Source of the DNA: Euryarchaeota archaeon UBA125
GTDB lineage: Archaea > Thermoplasmatota > Poseidoniia > Poseidoniales > Thalassarchaeaceae
Reading direction: 5' to 3'
Assembly (NCBI GenBank): GCA_002502625.1
Contig: DAPV01000035.1
Span: forward strand, 425 to 64,424
Length of the DNA stretch: 64,000 bases
Of the stretch, positions 26,987-34,900 are shown one piece after another. Numbering within the stretch: the first letter of the stretch is position 1; each line of letters begins with the position of its first letter. The position numbers and the translations under genes are program-made. The notes under the pieces are model-generated. The model was not told the DNA's origin. It saw only the letters and a list, made by a program, of their open reading frames with translations, and did no database searches.

Positions 26987-28237
26987 ATGGACGCTTACAT
27001 TACAGGCTTGAATGCAAGATCTATTCTCGATTCTCGTGGTAATCCTACTGTCGAGGTTGATTGTTTCGTAAATGGTGCATTAGCTGGGAGGGCGGCTGTT
27101 CCCTCAGGTGCGAGTACAGGCAGTCATGAAGCTGTAGAACTTCGTGATGGAGGTAAACGGTGGATGGGCAAAGGTGTCGATAATGCAGTCCAAAATGTCA
27201 TTGAAACAATTCAAGATGCGTTGGTGGGATTACGGGTTGATGATCAAACAACTATTGATCAATGTATTTTAGATCTAGATGATTCTCCAAATAAGGCTAA
27301 TATTGGTGCGAATGCAACATTGGGGGCATCTATGGCTTGCCTCCATGCTGGGGCAAATGTACACTCTCAACCACTTTGGAGATATATTGGAGGGTTGTCA
27401 GGTGGTTGCCTACCAGTTCCTTTGATGAATATTCTGAATGGTGGAGCGCATGCAGCAAGTGATGTCGATGTGCAAGAATTCATGGTTGTACCTCACGGAT
27501 TCGATAGTTATCCTGAGGCTCTAAGAGCAGGTGTAGAAACTTATCATTCATTGAAATCTGTTCTAAAAGAACAGGGGCTGCTTGGAGGAATAGGAGATGA
27601 AGGTGGGTTCGCTCCAAATCTTCCTTCTAACGAAATTGGGCTTAGTTTGTTATCTGAAGCCATTGAACGTGCTGGCTATTCACCTGGTGATGAATTAGGA
27701 ATAGCATTGGATGTCGCTGCGCAAGAATTTCTTCATGATGATGGATACCATATGGATGGTGAAGTGCTTAGTGGAGAAAGTTTAGTTGAAACCTACGCAA
27801 GGTGGGCTGATGAACATCCAATCATTTCTATTGAAGATCCATTTGGTGAAGATGACTGGAATTCTTGGTCATCATTGACTAGAGAAATAGGAGATAGAGT
27901 TCAAATTGTAGGCGATGATCTATTTGTAACGAATGTTAATCGATTAAGTGATGGAATTGAACGCCGATCTGCGAATGCTATTCTAATCAAACCAAATCAA
28001 ATAGGAACAATAACTGAAACTCTTGAATGCATAGAAATGGCAAAAAGCAATGGGTTAGGTACAATCATGAGTCATCGATCTGGAGAAACTAGTGATGATA
28101 CAATTGCTGATTTGGCAGTTGGATCGAGAACTGGTCAAATAAAAACTGGAGCGCCTGCTCGATCTGATAGAACTTCAAAATACAATCAATTACTCCGAAT
28201 TTCAGAAACATGTGGAGAATTCCTTCCCCCATTCTAA
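26987..28237 (+). CDS. eno: Enolase
   Basis: Interconverts 2-phosphoglycerate and phosphoenolpyruvate in glycolysis and gluconeogenesis. It is 416 residues, the usual size, and has ARSILDSRGNPTVEVD, PSGASTGSHEAVELRDG, NGGAHAASDVDVQEFM, GGIGDEGGFAPNL, SIEDPFGEDDW (metal ligands), GDDLFVTNV, LIKPNQIGTITET (catalytic lysine) and SHRSGETSDDTIADLAVG. The start is ATG at 26987. An open frame extends upstream to 26921 but overlaps the end of the preceding gene and has no family-like sequence. It converges with the aminotransferase gene with seven bases between stops. Confidence 0.97.
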   Translation: MDAYITGLNARSILDSRGNPTVEVDCFVNGALAGRAAVPSGASTGSHEAVELRDGGKRWMGKGVDNAVQNVIETIQDALVGLRVDDQTTIDQCILDLDDSPNKANIGANATLGASMACLHAGANVHSQPLWRYIGGLSGGCLPVPLMNILNGGAHAASDVDVQEFMVVPHGFDSYPEALRAGVETYHSLKSVLKEQGLLGGIGDEGGFAPNLPSNEIGLSLLSEAIERAGYSPGDELGIALDVAAQEFLHDDGYHMDGEVLSGESLVETYARWADEHPIISIEDPFGEDDWNSWSSLTREIGDRVQIVGDDLFVTNVNRLSDGIERRSANAILIKPNQIGTITETLECIEMAKSNGLGTIMSHRSGETSDDTIADLAVGSRTGQIKTGAPARSDRTSKYNQLLRISETCGEFLPPF

Positions 28238-28244
28238 TCGTGAT

Positions 28245-29390
28245 TCATATCAACCATGATTTGAGACGTTTGATTCCTTCAATAATTTGGCTTTCATCAG
28301 TTGCGTATGATACTCGAACATGGCCCTCTCCTCCTTGAATTAAAGAACCTGGAATTAATTGTACTCGTGCTTCTGATAATGCTTTATCTGCAAATTCAAT
28401 TGCATTCATTCCGGTTCCAGTTATATCAATAAAAGCATAAAATGCACCTTCGGGAGATCGAAGATTTAATCCAGGAAGTGCATCTATTCCTTCACACAAT
28501 ATTGCTCTTCTTTTGAGATAATGTTCACAAAATTCATTCACAGTTTCATCTTGTTCTAAAGCAACTTCTGCTGCAGGCATCAAGAATGTAGGGACATGAG
28601 AATTGGCATTTGCCTGACATGCAAATGCAGCACTCATTGCATCTTCTGGTCCGCTTAATACTCCAAGCCTCCATCCAGTCATTGCGAAGGATTTAGAAAA
28701 GCCAGTTACTACTAATGTTCTATCTTTACCTCCTTGTAATGATGCAGGCGAAACGTGTGGCCACTCACTCCAAACTAGGCGTGCATAAATCTCGTCACTA
28801 ATGATCCAAAGGTCATGTTCAACAGCTAAATCTACAATCGCTTGGATTTCTTCAGGGGTATATACAGCTCCAGTAGGATTATTCGGAGAATTAATTAGTA
28901 TACAACGGGTTTTTGTGGTGATTGAATCTCTCATATTTTCTAAATCTGGATGGAAATTTTCGTTTGTTGCAGTAAATACTGGTTTAATTCCTAATAATGC
29001 TGCTTGGCCATCATATGTTGGCCATGCTGGTGAAGGAACTAGCATCTCGTCACCTGATTCCATAGTTACCATCATCGCATAAAGCAAGGCCTGTTTTGCA
29101 CCAGGAGTAACCATTACTGACTCTGGAGTTGATGTTAAATTCCATAAACGGTTTAGTTGTTCAGATATTTTAGTACAAAGTTCAATCGAACCAGGACCTC
29201 TCGTGTAATGAGTTTCGCCCCTTTCAAGAGATGCAATTGCTGCATCTACTACCGGCCGGGGTGTATCAAAACCTGGCTCTCCAACAGTCCACCTGACAAC
29301 ATCTTCAGGCGGTTTGATGAGGTAAGGGGAGAAGCCTACGCCAAGCCCTGTAAAGCGTGATGGGACTGATGGCATGTAAGTGCCATACAC
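28245..29390 (-). CDS. Class I/II aminotransferase
   Basis: A PLP-dependent fold type I aminotransferase of the aspartate/alanine/aromatic group, 381 residues. Signatures: TVGEPGFDTPRPVVDAAIASLERG, GAKQALLYAMM, SPNNPTGAVYTPEEI, SDEIYARLVW and SFSKSFAMTGWRLGVLSG, whose second lysine forms the Schiff base. The sequence GRGP-type substrate specificity cannot be resolved from sequence alone; aspartate or branched-chain substrates are both plausible. The start may be the ATG at 29390 or 29375 (second Met). The gene is divergent from gcvH. Confidence 0.92.
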   Translation of the reverse strand: MYGTYMPSVPSRFTGLGVGFSPYLIKPPEDVVRWTVGEPGFDTPRPVVDAAIASLERGETHYTRGPGSIELCTKISEQLNRLWNLTSTPESVMVTPGAKQALLYAMMVTMESGDEMLVPSPAWPTYDGQAALLGIKPVFTATNENFHPDLENMRDSITTKTRCILINSPNNPTGAVYTPEEIQAIVDLAVEHDLWIISDEIYARLVWSEWPHVSPASLQGGKDRTLVVTGFSKSFAMTGWRLGVLSGPEDAMSAAFACQANANSHVPTFLMPAAEVALEQDETVNEFCEHYLKRRAILCEGIDALPGLNLRSPEGAFYAFIDITGTGMNAIEFADKALSEARVQLIPGSLIQGGEGHVRVSYATDESQIIEGIKRLKSWLI

Positions 29391-29485
29391 AGGTCGTTTA
29401 TGTCTTTACTCCGTTAATCTCGACGAAAAACATCGAAGCGAAACTTTGACTGCTTGTCGAGAACTCGAAGGGGTTGGGGAGATAC

Positions 29486-29875
29486 ATGTCTGAGATACCA
29501 AATGAACTTAGATACACGAAAGAGCATGAATGGATACGCTTAGATGGGGATGCTGTAGTTGTTGGAATTACAGATTATGCTCAGAATGCTTTGACTGATG
29601 TGGTATGGGTAGAGATGGATCCGGATTTAGAAGGTACTGATGTAGCAGAAATGGAATCTTTCTGTTCTGTTGAATCCACAAAATCAGTTAGTGAAATATA
29701 TTCACCTGTATCTGGAACTATTTTAGAATTCAACATGTCATTAGAAGATGCTCCAGAACAACTCAATCAATCCCCATATCAAGATGGTTGGATTGCAAAA
29801 ATTAAACCCCATAATTTAGATGATATCGATAATCTCCTCGATGCTGAAGCTTATTCCAATGTTGTTGGAGAGTGA
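29486..29875 (+). CDS. gcvH: Glycine cleavage system H protein
   Basis: The lipoyl carrier of the glycine cleavage complex, which shuttles the aminomethyl group between P, T and L proteins. It has the family opening ELRYTKEHEWIRLDGD, GITDYAQNALTDVVWV, and the lipoylated lysine K66 in SVESTKSVSEIYSP. The remaining PVSGTILEFN and DGWIAKI fit. I start at the ATG at 29486, preceded by GGGGAGA; the ATG at 29474 would add four residues. No gcvP or gcvT is in the window. The GTG of the following RNase H gene overlaps its TGA, so the two are coupled. Confidence 0.95.
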   Translation: MSEIPNELRYTKEHEWIRLDGDAVVVGITDYAQNALTDVVWVEMDPDLEGTDVAEMESFCSVESTKSVSEIYSPVSGTILEFNMSLEDAPEQLNQSPYQDGWIAKIKPHNLDDIDNLLDAEAYSNVVGE

Positions 29876-30429
29876 TTAATTACGTGGAGGGTGAATCTTC
29901 TCCACCCATTTCGATTTATGTTGATGGATCGTGTATTGAGAACCGAAATGTTGGTCCAGACACAGCCGCAGGTTGGGGCTTTCTAGTTGTTACTGGTGAC
30001 AGAGGATTGGGAAAAGGAACTGGGGATGTCGTCTATGAAGAAGCGGGTAAAGTAGTAACTAATAAAGACAAAAATGAGTGGATTGGGGCTGAAGTAGGAT
30101 CAAATAATACTGCAGAATTATCCGCTATGATCTATGCTCTAAGGTGGGTAATTACTCGATGCCCAAACGTACCAGTCACCATTAGAGGTGATTCCATGTA
30201 TGCACTCAGAATTACAGATGGTTCATGGAAAGCAAAAGAAAACAAATTGTTAGCAAATAAGGCACAAGAAATTTGGAAAGAAGCAGAAAAATTAGTTGAT
30301 ATCAAATTAGCTCATATCAAAGCACATACAGGACATAGATGGAATGAAAGAGCAGATCATCTAGCGTTCAGAGTTCAATCCGATCAAGTAGCAATACCGC
30401 TCCAATTTTGGAAACCCGGACAAAGGTAG
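29872..30429 (+). CDS. rnhA: Ribonuclease HI
   Basis: Cleaves the RNA strand of RNA-DNA hybrids. Four acidic residues characteristic of the fold are visible: D18 in YVDGSC, E82 in NTAELSAMIYAL, D107 in IRGDSMYAL and D162 in NERADHLA, plus H152 in AHTGHRWN. The basic handle segment found in E. coli (with many lysines) is present only partly (KAKENKLLANK). At 185 residues it is longer than the archaeal single-domain form because of an N-terminal extension and a 20-residue insertion (GTGDVVYEEAGKVVTNKDKN). The GTG start overlaps the gcvH stop by four bases. Confidence 0.9.
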   Translation: MINYVEGESSPPISIYVDGSCIENRNVGPDTAAGWGFLVVTGDRGLGKGTGDVVYEEAGKVVTNKDKNEWIGAEVGSNNTAELSAMIYALRWVITRCPNVPVTIRGDSMYALRITDGSWKAKENKLLANKAQEIWKEAEKLVDIKLAHIKAHTGHRWNERADHLAFRVQSDQVAIPLQFWKPGQR

Positions 30430-30861
30430 TCATTCTTCCTCATCCGATAGTCCACTAACAAAAACTAGTCTAGCATATATCGCCATCAACATCATCAACA
30501 TTCCAGATACAGTCAATATCAAGGATGTTGGCTCTGCAAATAATGATTGAAGCATTGAGTTCCCAATTAACCAAGATAACATTAATGTCGCAATACTAGC
30601 AAGTAATATTCTAGAGATTGATCGGTGCGGTTTGGACCAGAGATGAAGAGCGGGAATTAATCCGTGGAAGCCGAAAGTTCTAGCATACCATGCTCGATAA
30701 AGTAGTGTAAGGCCAATTAGCCCTAAAACACCCCTAGTGAAATCTACATCACCCCATGGGCCTGCGAATCCAACACCAAAAGAAAGTGTATTTAGAACCA
30801 AAATCAAGCCAATTAGAACTTCAAAACGGATATCAATCGGTTCAAATGGATGTTGGCCCAT
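30430..30861 (-). CDS. Small multi-helix membrane protein
   Basis: A 143-residue membrane protein with about four hydrophobic helices (residues 13-30, 46-60, 84-102, 112-134). Aromatic-rich loops (RAWYARTFGFHGLIPALHLW) lie between helices 2 and 3. It is not recognised as a family member. Its stop abuts the stop of RNase HI with no spacing. It is divergent from the E1-like gene. Confidence 0.6.
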   Translation of the reverse strand: MGQHPFEPIDIRFEVLIGLILVLNTLSFGVGFAGPWGDVDFTRGVLGLIGLTLLYRAWYARTFGFHGLIPALHLWSKPHRSISRILLASIATLMLSWLIGNSMLQSLFAEPTSLILTVSGMLMMLMAIYARLVFVSGLSDEEE

Positions 30862-30942
30862 ATATGCTGGATACCAACTAGATTCATGATTTCATCGATT
30901 GATTTTGTCGGATTTATATCCCCTGCGTATATTCTAGTAGTT

Positions 30943-31812
30943 ATGGACGAAGGTGGTTTGCAAATACATATTGTTGGAGCGGGTGGAATCGGATCAAATT
31001 TAATTGCATTATTACTGCCCTCATTAAGAAACGGAATTATTGCTAATCAATTGGGTGGAATCTCTTTCCATCTACATGATGCAGATATGGTAGAAGAAAA
31101 AAATTTGGTGCACCAACGTTTTACAGAGTCGCATATTAACATGCCTAAAGTCGATGCTTTGGCTATGGAATTTAATTTAATTCATCCAAATGTACGTGTT
31201 ATAGGACATTCAACCAATCTTAGATCTTCTGAGCCTCTTAGAAATGCAAATATCATAATAGTAGCTGTGGATAGACCCGAGCCACGCAGAATTGTACATT
31301 CTCTAAGAAATGTAGAATGGTATGATTTGAGATGTGGACTTGATTCATGTCTCGTACTCACTCATGAAACTCATCTTGATGATATAGAAAGATTGACTCC
31401 TGAACACAAACCAGCTAGCTGTCAACCAGATGGTGCTATTGAAAGTGGTAATATTCAATTTGGTTCTGCTTTAGCAGGAACATTTGGTGCCAATATCATT
31501 CTGAGGTCACTCATGAATAGAATAGGTAACAAAACGAATATCCCTGGTCCCGTTTGTTTTTCGATGGACATGGGAATGATACCTGTTTTCATACAAACAA
31601 AAAATACAGTTCCATTTAGTCAACAGCCACCAAAACGTCCTACTCATCTATGGTCAGAAAAAGAAGATGTGCAATTGCTTGAACAAGCAAAAAGGGGGTT
31701 AACTCTGGAAAGAGTTGCGAGTCATCATCAAAGATCTCCTGGGGCAATTTGGCATAGACTTCTAAAAATTACAGGAATAAGAAAAGCATTAGATTCTGAG
31801 GCAGGTGAGTAA
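30943..31812 (+). CDS. E1/ThiF-like adenylyltransferase with C-terminal HTH
   Basis: A 289-residue protein. The first 215 residues are an E1/ThiF/MoeB-type Rossmann domain: IHIVGAGGIGSNL (nucleotide loop), HLHDADMVEEKNLVHQRF (the D-x-D...N-x-x-Q signature), KVDALA, VAVDRPEPRR and a late GIQFGS-like SGNIQFGSALAGTFGAN segment. Zinc CxxC pairs found in MoeB are absent. Cysteines in DLRCGLDSC and ASCQPDG are candidates for a thioester site. Residues 231-281 form a Myb/SANT-like helix-turn-helix (HLWSEKEDVQLLEQAKRG, then RSPGAIWHRLL). The ATG at 30943 is preferred; upstream frame overlaps the divergent gene. The JAMM-like gene starts right at the stop. Confidence 0.82.
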   Translation: MDEGGLQIHIVGAGGIGSNLIALLLPSLRNGIIANQLGGISFHLHDADMVEEKNLVHQRFTESHINMPKVDALAMEFNLIHPNVRVIGHSTNLRSSEPLRNANIIIVAVDRPEPRRIVHSLRNVEWYDLRCGLDSCLVLTHETHLDDIERLTPEHKPASCQPDGAIESGNIQFGSALAGTFGANIILRSLMNRIGNKTNIPGPVCFSMDMGMIPVFIQTKNTVPFSQQPPKRPTHLWSEKEDVQLLEQAKRGLTLERVASHHQRSPGAIWHRLLKITGIRKALDSEAGE

Positions 31813-32289
31813 ATGGAACTTTCTTCAAATTCAGTACTAAAAATGTGTGAGAAAATTCAAAGTGGGAAAGCTAAGGATGTCGAAATAAAGCAAATTCTAG
31901 TTGAACTTGGAAATCAAAAAAGATGGGCAGAAATGTGGGGTATTAGTCATGCCCTTAGAGTAGAAATAAGTTGGATTAAAGATGCTAAAAATGATGTTTG
32001 GGTAGATATTGGAACTGCTGGTGAGGTCACGTTAAATCCGCCAATCGGTGCTCAACTACCGTTTCAATTATGGATTCATACTCATCCATGGAATGCATAT
32101 TGGAGTATTACCGACCTTCGAACATTAGCAAAGTTTTGTGGTCTGATTCAAGAAGCATTGGTTTTAGGGCATGATCATAGTAAGCATACAGTATGTAAGT
32201 TACCATTTGGTCATTCATTAGAAGAGGGTGTAGAACCCCTATCAACTTGGACCGACGAACCATGTATTCCCTATGAGGTATCAAAATGA
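31813..32289 (+). CDS. JAMM/AMSH-like metalloprotease-like protein
   Basis: A 158-residue protein whose centre WIHTHPWNAYWSITDL closely resembles the zinc site of AMSH-type deubiquitinases (HTHP...S..D). H89, H91, S98 and D101 are present, and an upstream Glu (E51 or E71) may be the general base. Spacing between the second His and Asp is nine residues, whereas JAMM motifs normally have ten, so activity is uncertain. JAMM proteins remove C-terminal tails or conjugated ubiquitin-like modifiers. The gene starts at the base after the E1-like stop, and its stop overlaps the next gene by four bases (ATGA), so the three are one translational unit. Confidence 0.65.
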   Translation: MELSSNSVLKMCEKIQSGKAKDVEIKQILVELGNQKRWAEMWGISHALRVEISWIKDAKNDVWVDIGTAGEVTLNPPIGAQLPFQLWIHTHPWNAYWSITDLRTLAKFCGLIQEALVLGHDHSKHTVCKLPFGHSLEEGVEPLSTWTDEPCIPYEVSK

Positions 32290-32525
32290 AAATTCGAATT
32301 CCTGATGATGATGAAGGTAAAGACATTCGTAACATAATTGTGGGAAACGATATTGGAATTGGTTTGAAGAAGTGGCTAAAAATGCAGATGGATATTGAAG
32401 CGGATGATGCATTAATAGATGCATTGATCATGTATTTCGAAGCATGTAAACTAGCTGGACTAGAATTTGTAGATATTGAAGAGGCCATCATATCACATAA
32501 TAAATGGCAAAATGATTCTATGTAG
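32286..32525 (+). CDS. Small acidic protein of the E1-JAMM operon
   Basis: A 79-residue acidic protein with no recognised domain. The middle has two helices (GIGLKKWLKMQMDIEADDALIDALIMYFEACKLAGLEFVDIEEAIIS), which resemble a helical adaptor or four-helix core. It starts with ATGA overlapping the JAMM-like gene stop, so it is coupled to that gene. A modifier, an E2-like adaptor or a substrate binder are guesses; no catalytic cysteine of an E2 type is seen (only C near residue 55). The 65 bases before the CYTH gene contain no further frame. Confidence 0.55.
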   Translation: MKIRIPDDDEGKDIRNIIVGNDIGIGLKKWLKMQMDIEADDALIDALIMYFEACKLAGLEFVDIEEAIISHNKWQNDSM

Positions 32526-32590
32526 TTTGGACCTTAGTATAAGTAGTCCCTAGAAAGATATTCAAATATGGTGTCGATTAGTGAATAATT

Positions 32591-33199
32591 GTGTCAAACA
32601 AGTATCCAGTTGAAATCGAACGGAAATTTTTGGTTCATTGTATTCCAATAAACCTTCAAAATAGTACTCATCTGAGACAATGGTACATTCCTTCATCGTT
32701 GATTGAATATAAAAATAAAATTACCCTAAATGAATTAGAATTAGTTTCAGAAGTAAAAAATGAATGGCAAAGTAAGGTTCGTGAATTAATCAACCTTGAA
32801 AATACTACAATTCGGATACGAATAGATAACAAGTCTGCAATTCTATGTATCAAAGGAAAAACAAAAGGAATTTCTAGAATGGAATTTGAATGGGAATTGC
32901 AAAATTATTCAGTTATAGAAGAATTACTTGTAGAATCAAATTGGCCCATGGTGGAAAAACAGCGATGGGAGATAATAGCAGAAGATGGGCATTTGTGGGA
33001 ATTAGATCAGTTTCTAGGATTGAATGAGGGGTTATGGCTCACTGAAATTGAGCTTGCTAATGAAAATGATGATTTCGTATGTCCTAATTGGGTTGGTTCA
33101 GATGTTTCTCAAGATCGAAGGTTTTCATCAAAACAGTTGGCTAAAAATCCGTATGTTGAATTCAAAGAAGATCAATTAAGACCACTGAGAAAATGTTAA
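32591..33199 (+). CDS. CYTH-domain triphosphate tunnel metalloenzyme
   Basis: A 202-residue CYTH (triphosphate tunnel) protein. The family acts on triphosphorylated substrates, as inorganic triphosphatase, thiamin triphosphatase or adenylyl cyclase. The N-terminal EIERKFLV (residues 8-15) is the hallmark. Further metal and phosphate ligands appear in TTIRIRIDNKSAILCIKGKTKG, RMEFEWEL, KQRWEII and LWELDQFLG, LWLTEIELANEND. The start is a GTG. The catalytic Lys and Glu/Arg pairs are kept. The gene lies downstream of the E1-JAMM operon with 65 bases between, so cotranscription is plausible but unproven. Confidence 0.85.
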   Translation: MSNKYPVEIERKFLVHCIPINLQNSTHLRQWYIPSSLIEYKNKITLNELELVSEVKNEWQSKVRELINLENTTIRIRIDNKSAILCIKGKTKGISRMEFEWELQNYSVIEELLVESNWPMVEKQRWEIIAEDGHLWELDQFLGLNEGLWLTEIELANENDDFVCPNWVGSDVSQDRRFSSKQLAKNPYVEFKEDQLRPLRKC

Positions 33200-33205
33200 T
33201 TTTGA

Positions 33206-33221
33206 AGGGTTTAAATACCCT
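33206..33221 (+). other. Inverted repeat around a TATA-like core
   Basis: AGGGT, six bases (TTAAAT), ACCCT. It may be the operator or promoter of the following TFB-like gene, or a weak terminator of the CYTH gene. Distance to the ATG at 33367 is about 145 bases. Confidence 0.3.
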
Positions 33222-33366
33222 CGATACTAAATTACATTCCTGTTGAGAACTAATCGATTTCTATAGGAATTGTAAGAAATTGGATTAGAAAATAGGATTC
33301 GAGGGAAAAGTTCAAGCACCTTACTCATCTGAATCCAATTTCCTGGCGGCGAAAAGAGGTGAACAT

Positions 33367-34500
33367 ATGGAGATAAAAGAGAATTGTATAGAATGTGGTA
33401 GCGATAAATTTGAACATGATGATGTAAGAGCTGAATATCATTGCACTATTTGTGGATGTATTGTTGAAGACCAATTAGATGATAATGTGACCCAATTCAT
33501 GAATAGTGAAGGTCAGATAGAGAGAGAGATGAATTCTAACAGACTCGGAGGTGATGAAACTAAAACATGGGCTTCCACAAGAGATGCTGCGGGCAGACCT
33601 GTTGTATACAATAGACAAAAGAGGTTGAGAAATAGTAGATTTGACAGAAATTCGAGGGCTGAAAGAACTTGGTTGAAAACTGATGTTGAGCGTTTTATCG
33701 ATTCACCTAATATGCCAGGCTCTAGAACAATGAAGACTCTTGCAAAGAAGATTCTTGCCCAAACCCACTCTGTAGAGGAACACGAGAAAAGAAGAGGTAA
33801 TTCTGTGATGTGGGAGGCAATGAAAAATGTGAATAATGGAGAAGATGTTCCTCTACCACTCAATCAAACAAGACATGCTCAGAAAACTGGGAACGACGAT
33901 ACTAGAAATGGGAATTATTCAACAAGAATGGTAGCAATAGCTGTCATGAATATAGCCGCTAGAATTATGGGAATTGCTCTACCAACAAAGCAATTGTCGA
34001 CTGCATTCGATGTTCGTCATGATCATTTGACTAGAGAGTCAATGAATATCACGAAATATCTTACAATTATTTGGAAAGCCGACAATTTGATTGTTGAACA
34101 AGGAAACCAGAGTCAGTCTCTACCTAGAATAGGAATTTCACCAGGAATGCTTAGCGAAGGAAGAACGTGGAGTGAAGAAGACATTCGTGCTGCTATTGAT
34201 GAATTAAGACCTTCATTGGAAGAAAGATTTGGAACAATGACTGCCAGATTAATGATTACAGAGATTTGGGCAATGCTAGAAGAAGCGAAAAGTCATGCTT
34301 ATCTCTCAGGACAGAATATCAGATTAGTTACTGCAGGCCTAACTGTGCGTTCAACAAAAGCAAGAGGACAATCAAGACTTAAGCAAAGAATTGCGGAATT
34401 GTTAGGAATTACCACAAATAGACTGAAAAGACTTGAGAAAGATTACAGTTTAGTCATTGATGGAATTTTCAATAATCATCATGTACCAACTGATGCATAA
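33367..34500 (+). CDS. TFB-like protein (divergent transcription factor B)
   Basis: A 377-residue protein with a TFIIB-type N-terminal zinc ribbon (C7-x2-C10, C26-x2-C29, IVEDQLDD) and a B-linker-like basic region (NRQKRLRNSRFDRNSRAERTW). Its following half is helical and resembles two strongly diverged cyclin repeats (NYSTRMVAIAVMNIAARIMGIALPTKQLS and LVTAGLTVRSTKARGQSRLKQRIAEL). The second ends with a helix like the DNA-binding HTH of TFB (LGITTNRLKRLEKDYS). The classical TFB is at 60603-61529. The ATG at 33367 has a GAGGTG site. It may be an alternative TFB that selects other promoters, or a factor specific to this neighbourhood. Confidence 0.72.
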   Translation: MEIKENCIECGSDKFEHDDVRAEYHCTICGCIVEDQLDDNVTQFMNSEGQIEREMNSNRLGGDETKTWASTRDAAGRPVVYNRQKRLRNSRFDRNSRAERTWLKTDVERFIDSPNMPGSRTMKTLAKKILAQTHSVEEHEKRRGNSVMWEAMKNVNNGEDVPLPLNQTRHAQKTGNDDTRNGNYSTRMVAIAVMNIAARIMGIALPTKQLSTAFDVRHDHLTRESMNITKYLTIIWKADNLIVEQGNQSQSLPRIGISPGMLSEGRTWSEEDIRAAIDELRPSLEERFGTMTARLMITEIWAMLEEAKSHAYLSGQNIRLVTAGLTVRSTKARGQSRLKQRIAELLGITTNRLKRLEKDYSLVIDGIFNNHHVPTDA

Positions 34501-34574
34501 TATCTTGATTGATATACTCTGGAGATACTATACAGATGTCTTAGGACGTAAAACGAATGATTTCGAACGCTAAC

Positions 34575-34581
34575 AAGGAGG
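34575..34581 (+). promoter_or_regulatory. Strong Shine-Dalgarno of the beta-grasp gene
   Basis: AAGGAGG, nine bases before the ATG at 34590. It identifies that ATG as the start in preference to the earlier in-frame ATG at 34557, and is stronger than most ribosome sites in this window. Confidence 0.6.
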
Positions 34582-34589
34582 AAGAATAC

Positions 34590-34808
34590 ATGAGTAATAT
34601 TACATTGCGCATCGTTAACGAATCTGGTGATACAATAATGAATTCTCTAAGTGAAGCCCAGCTTCGCCAAGAGATTTCTACACTCGACAATGAAAAGTGG
34701 ATTTTTGTGGATGGTCGCATGGTCAACCGCAGTGAATTGGCTAATGTCGAGGTAGCAGACAATGCTACAGTAATCGTAACGCCAAAGATTGTTGCCGGGC
34801 GCGTCTGA
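34590..34808 (+). CDS. ThiS/ubiquitin-like beta-grasp protein
   Basis: A 72-residue protein with an alternating pattern of a beta-grasp (ubiquitin/ThiS/MoaD-like) fold: a first strand ITLRIVNESGD, a helix (SEAQLRQEIS), KWIFVDGRMVNRSELANVEVADNATVIVTPKIVAGRV. The VDGRMVNRSEL...VEVADNATVIVTPKIVAG segment matches the ThiS ending (NGE.VPR...L.DGD.V.IV..V.GG), but the terminus reads VAGRV instead of GG. A perfect AAGGAGG lies nine bases before the ATG, rare among these genes, so expression is probably high. Candidate modifier for the E1-JAMM pair. The fold is inferred from pattern only. Confidence 0.6.
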   Translation: MSNITLRIVNESGDTIMNSLSEAQLRQEISTLDNEKWIFVDGRMVNRSELANVEVADNATVIVTPKIVAGRV

Positions 34809-34853
34809 ACATCAATCTAAGCCCCTTAGGGCACATGGGCTTGTCCCAGTCCT

Positions 34854-34888
34854 CGATCAAGAAATCGATTCTTCCTTTTCTTTGATCG
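34854..34888. terminator. Inverted repeat between convergent genes
   Basis: CGATCAAGAA pairs with TTCTTTGATCG (one bulged A) around a short loop rich in T and C. It lies between the convergent stops of the beta-grasp gene and the methyltransferase gene and could end transcription from both sides. This is the only convergent junction in the window with a real spacer. Confidence 0.45.
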
Positions 34889-34900
34889 AATCCTTTCCAT

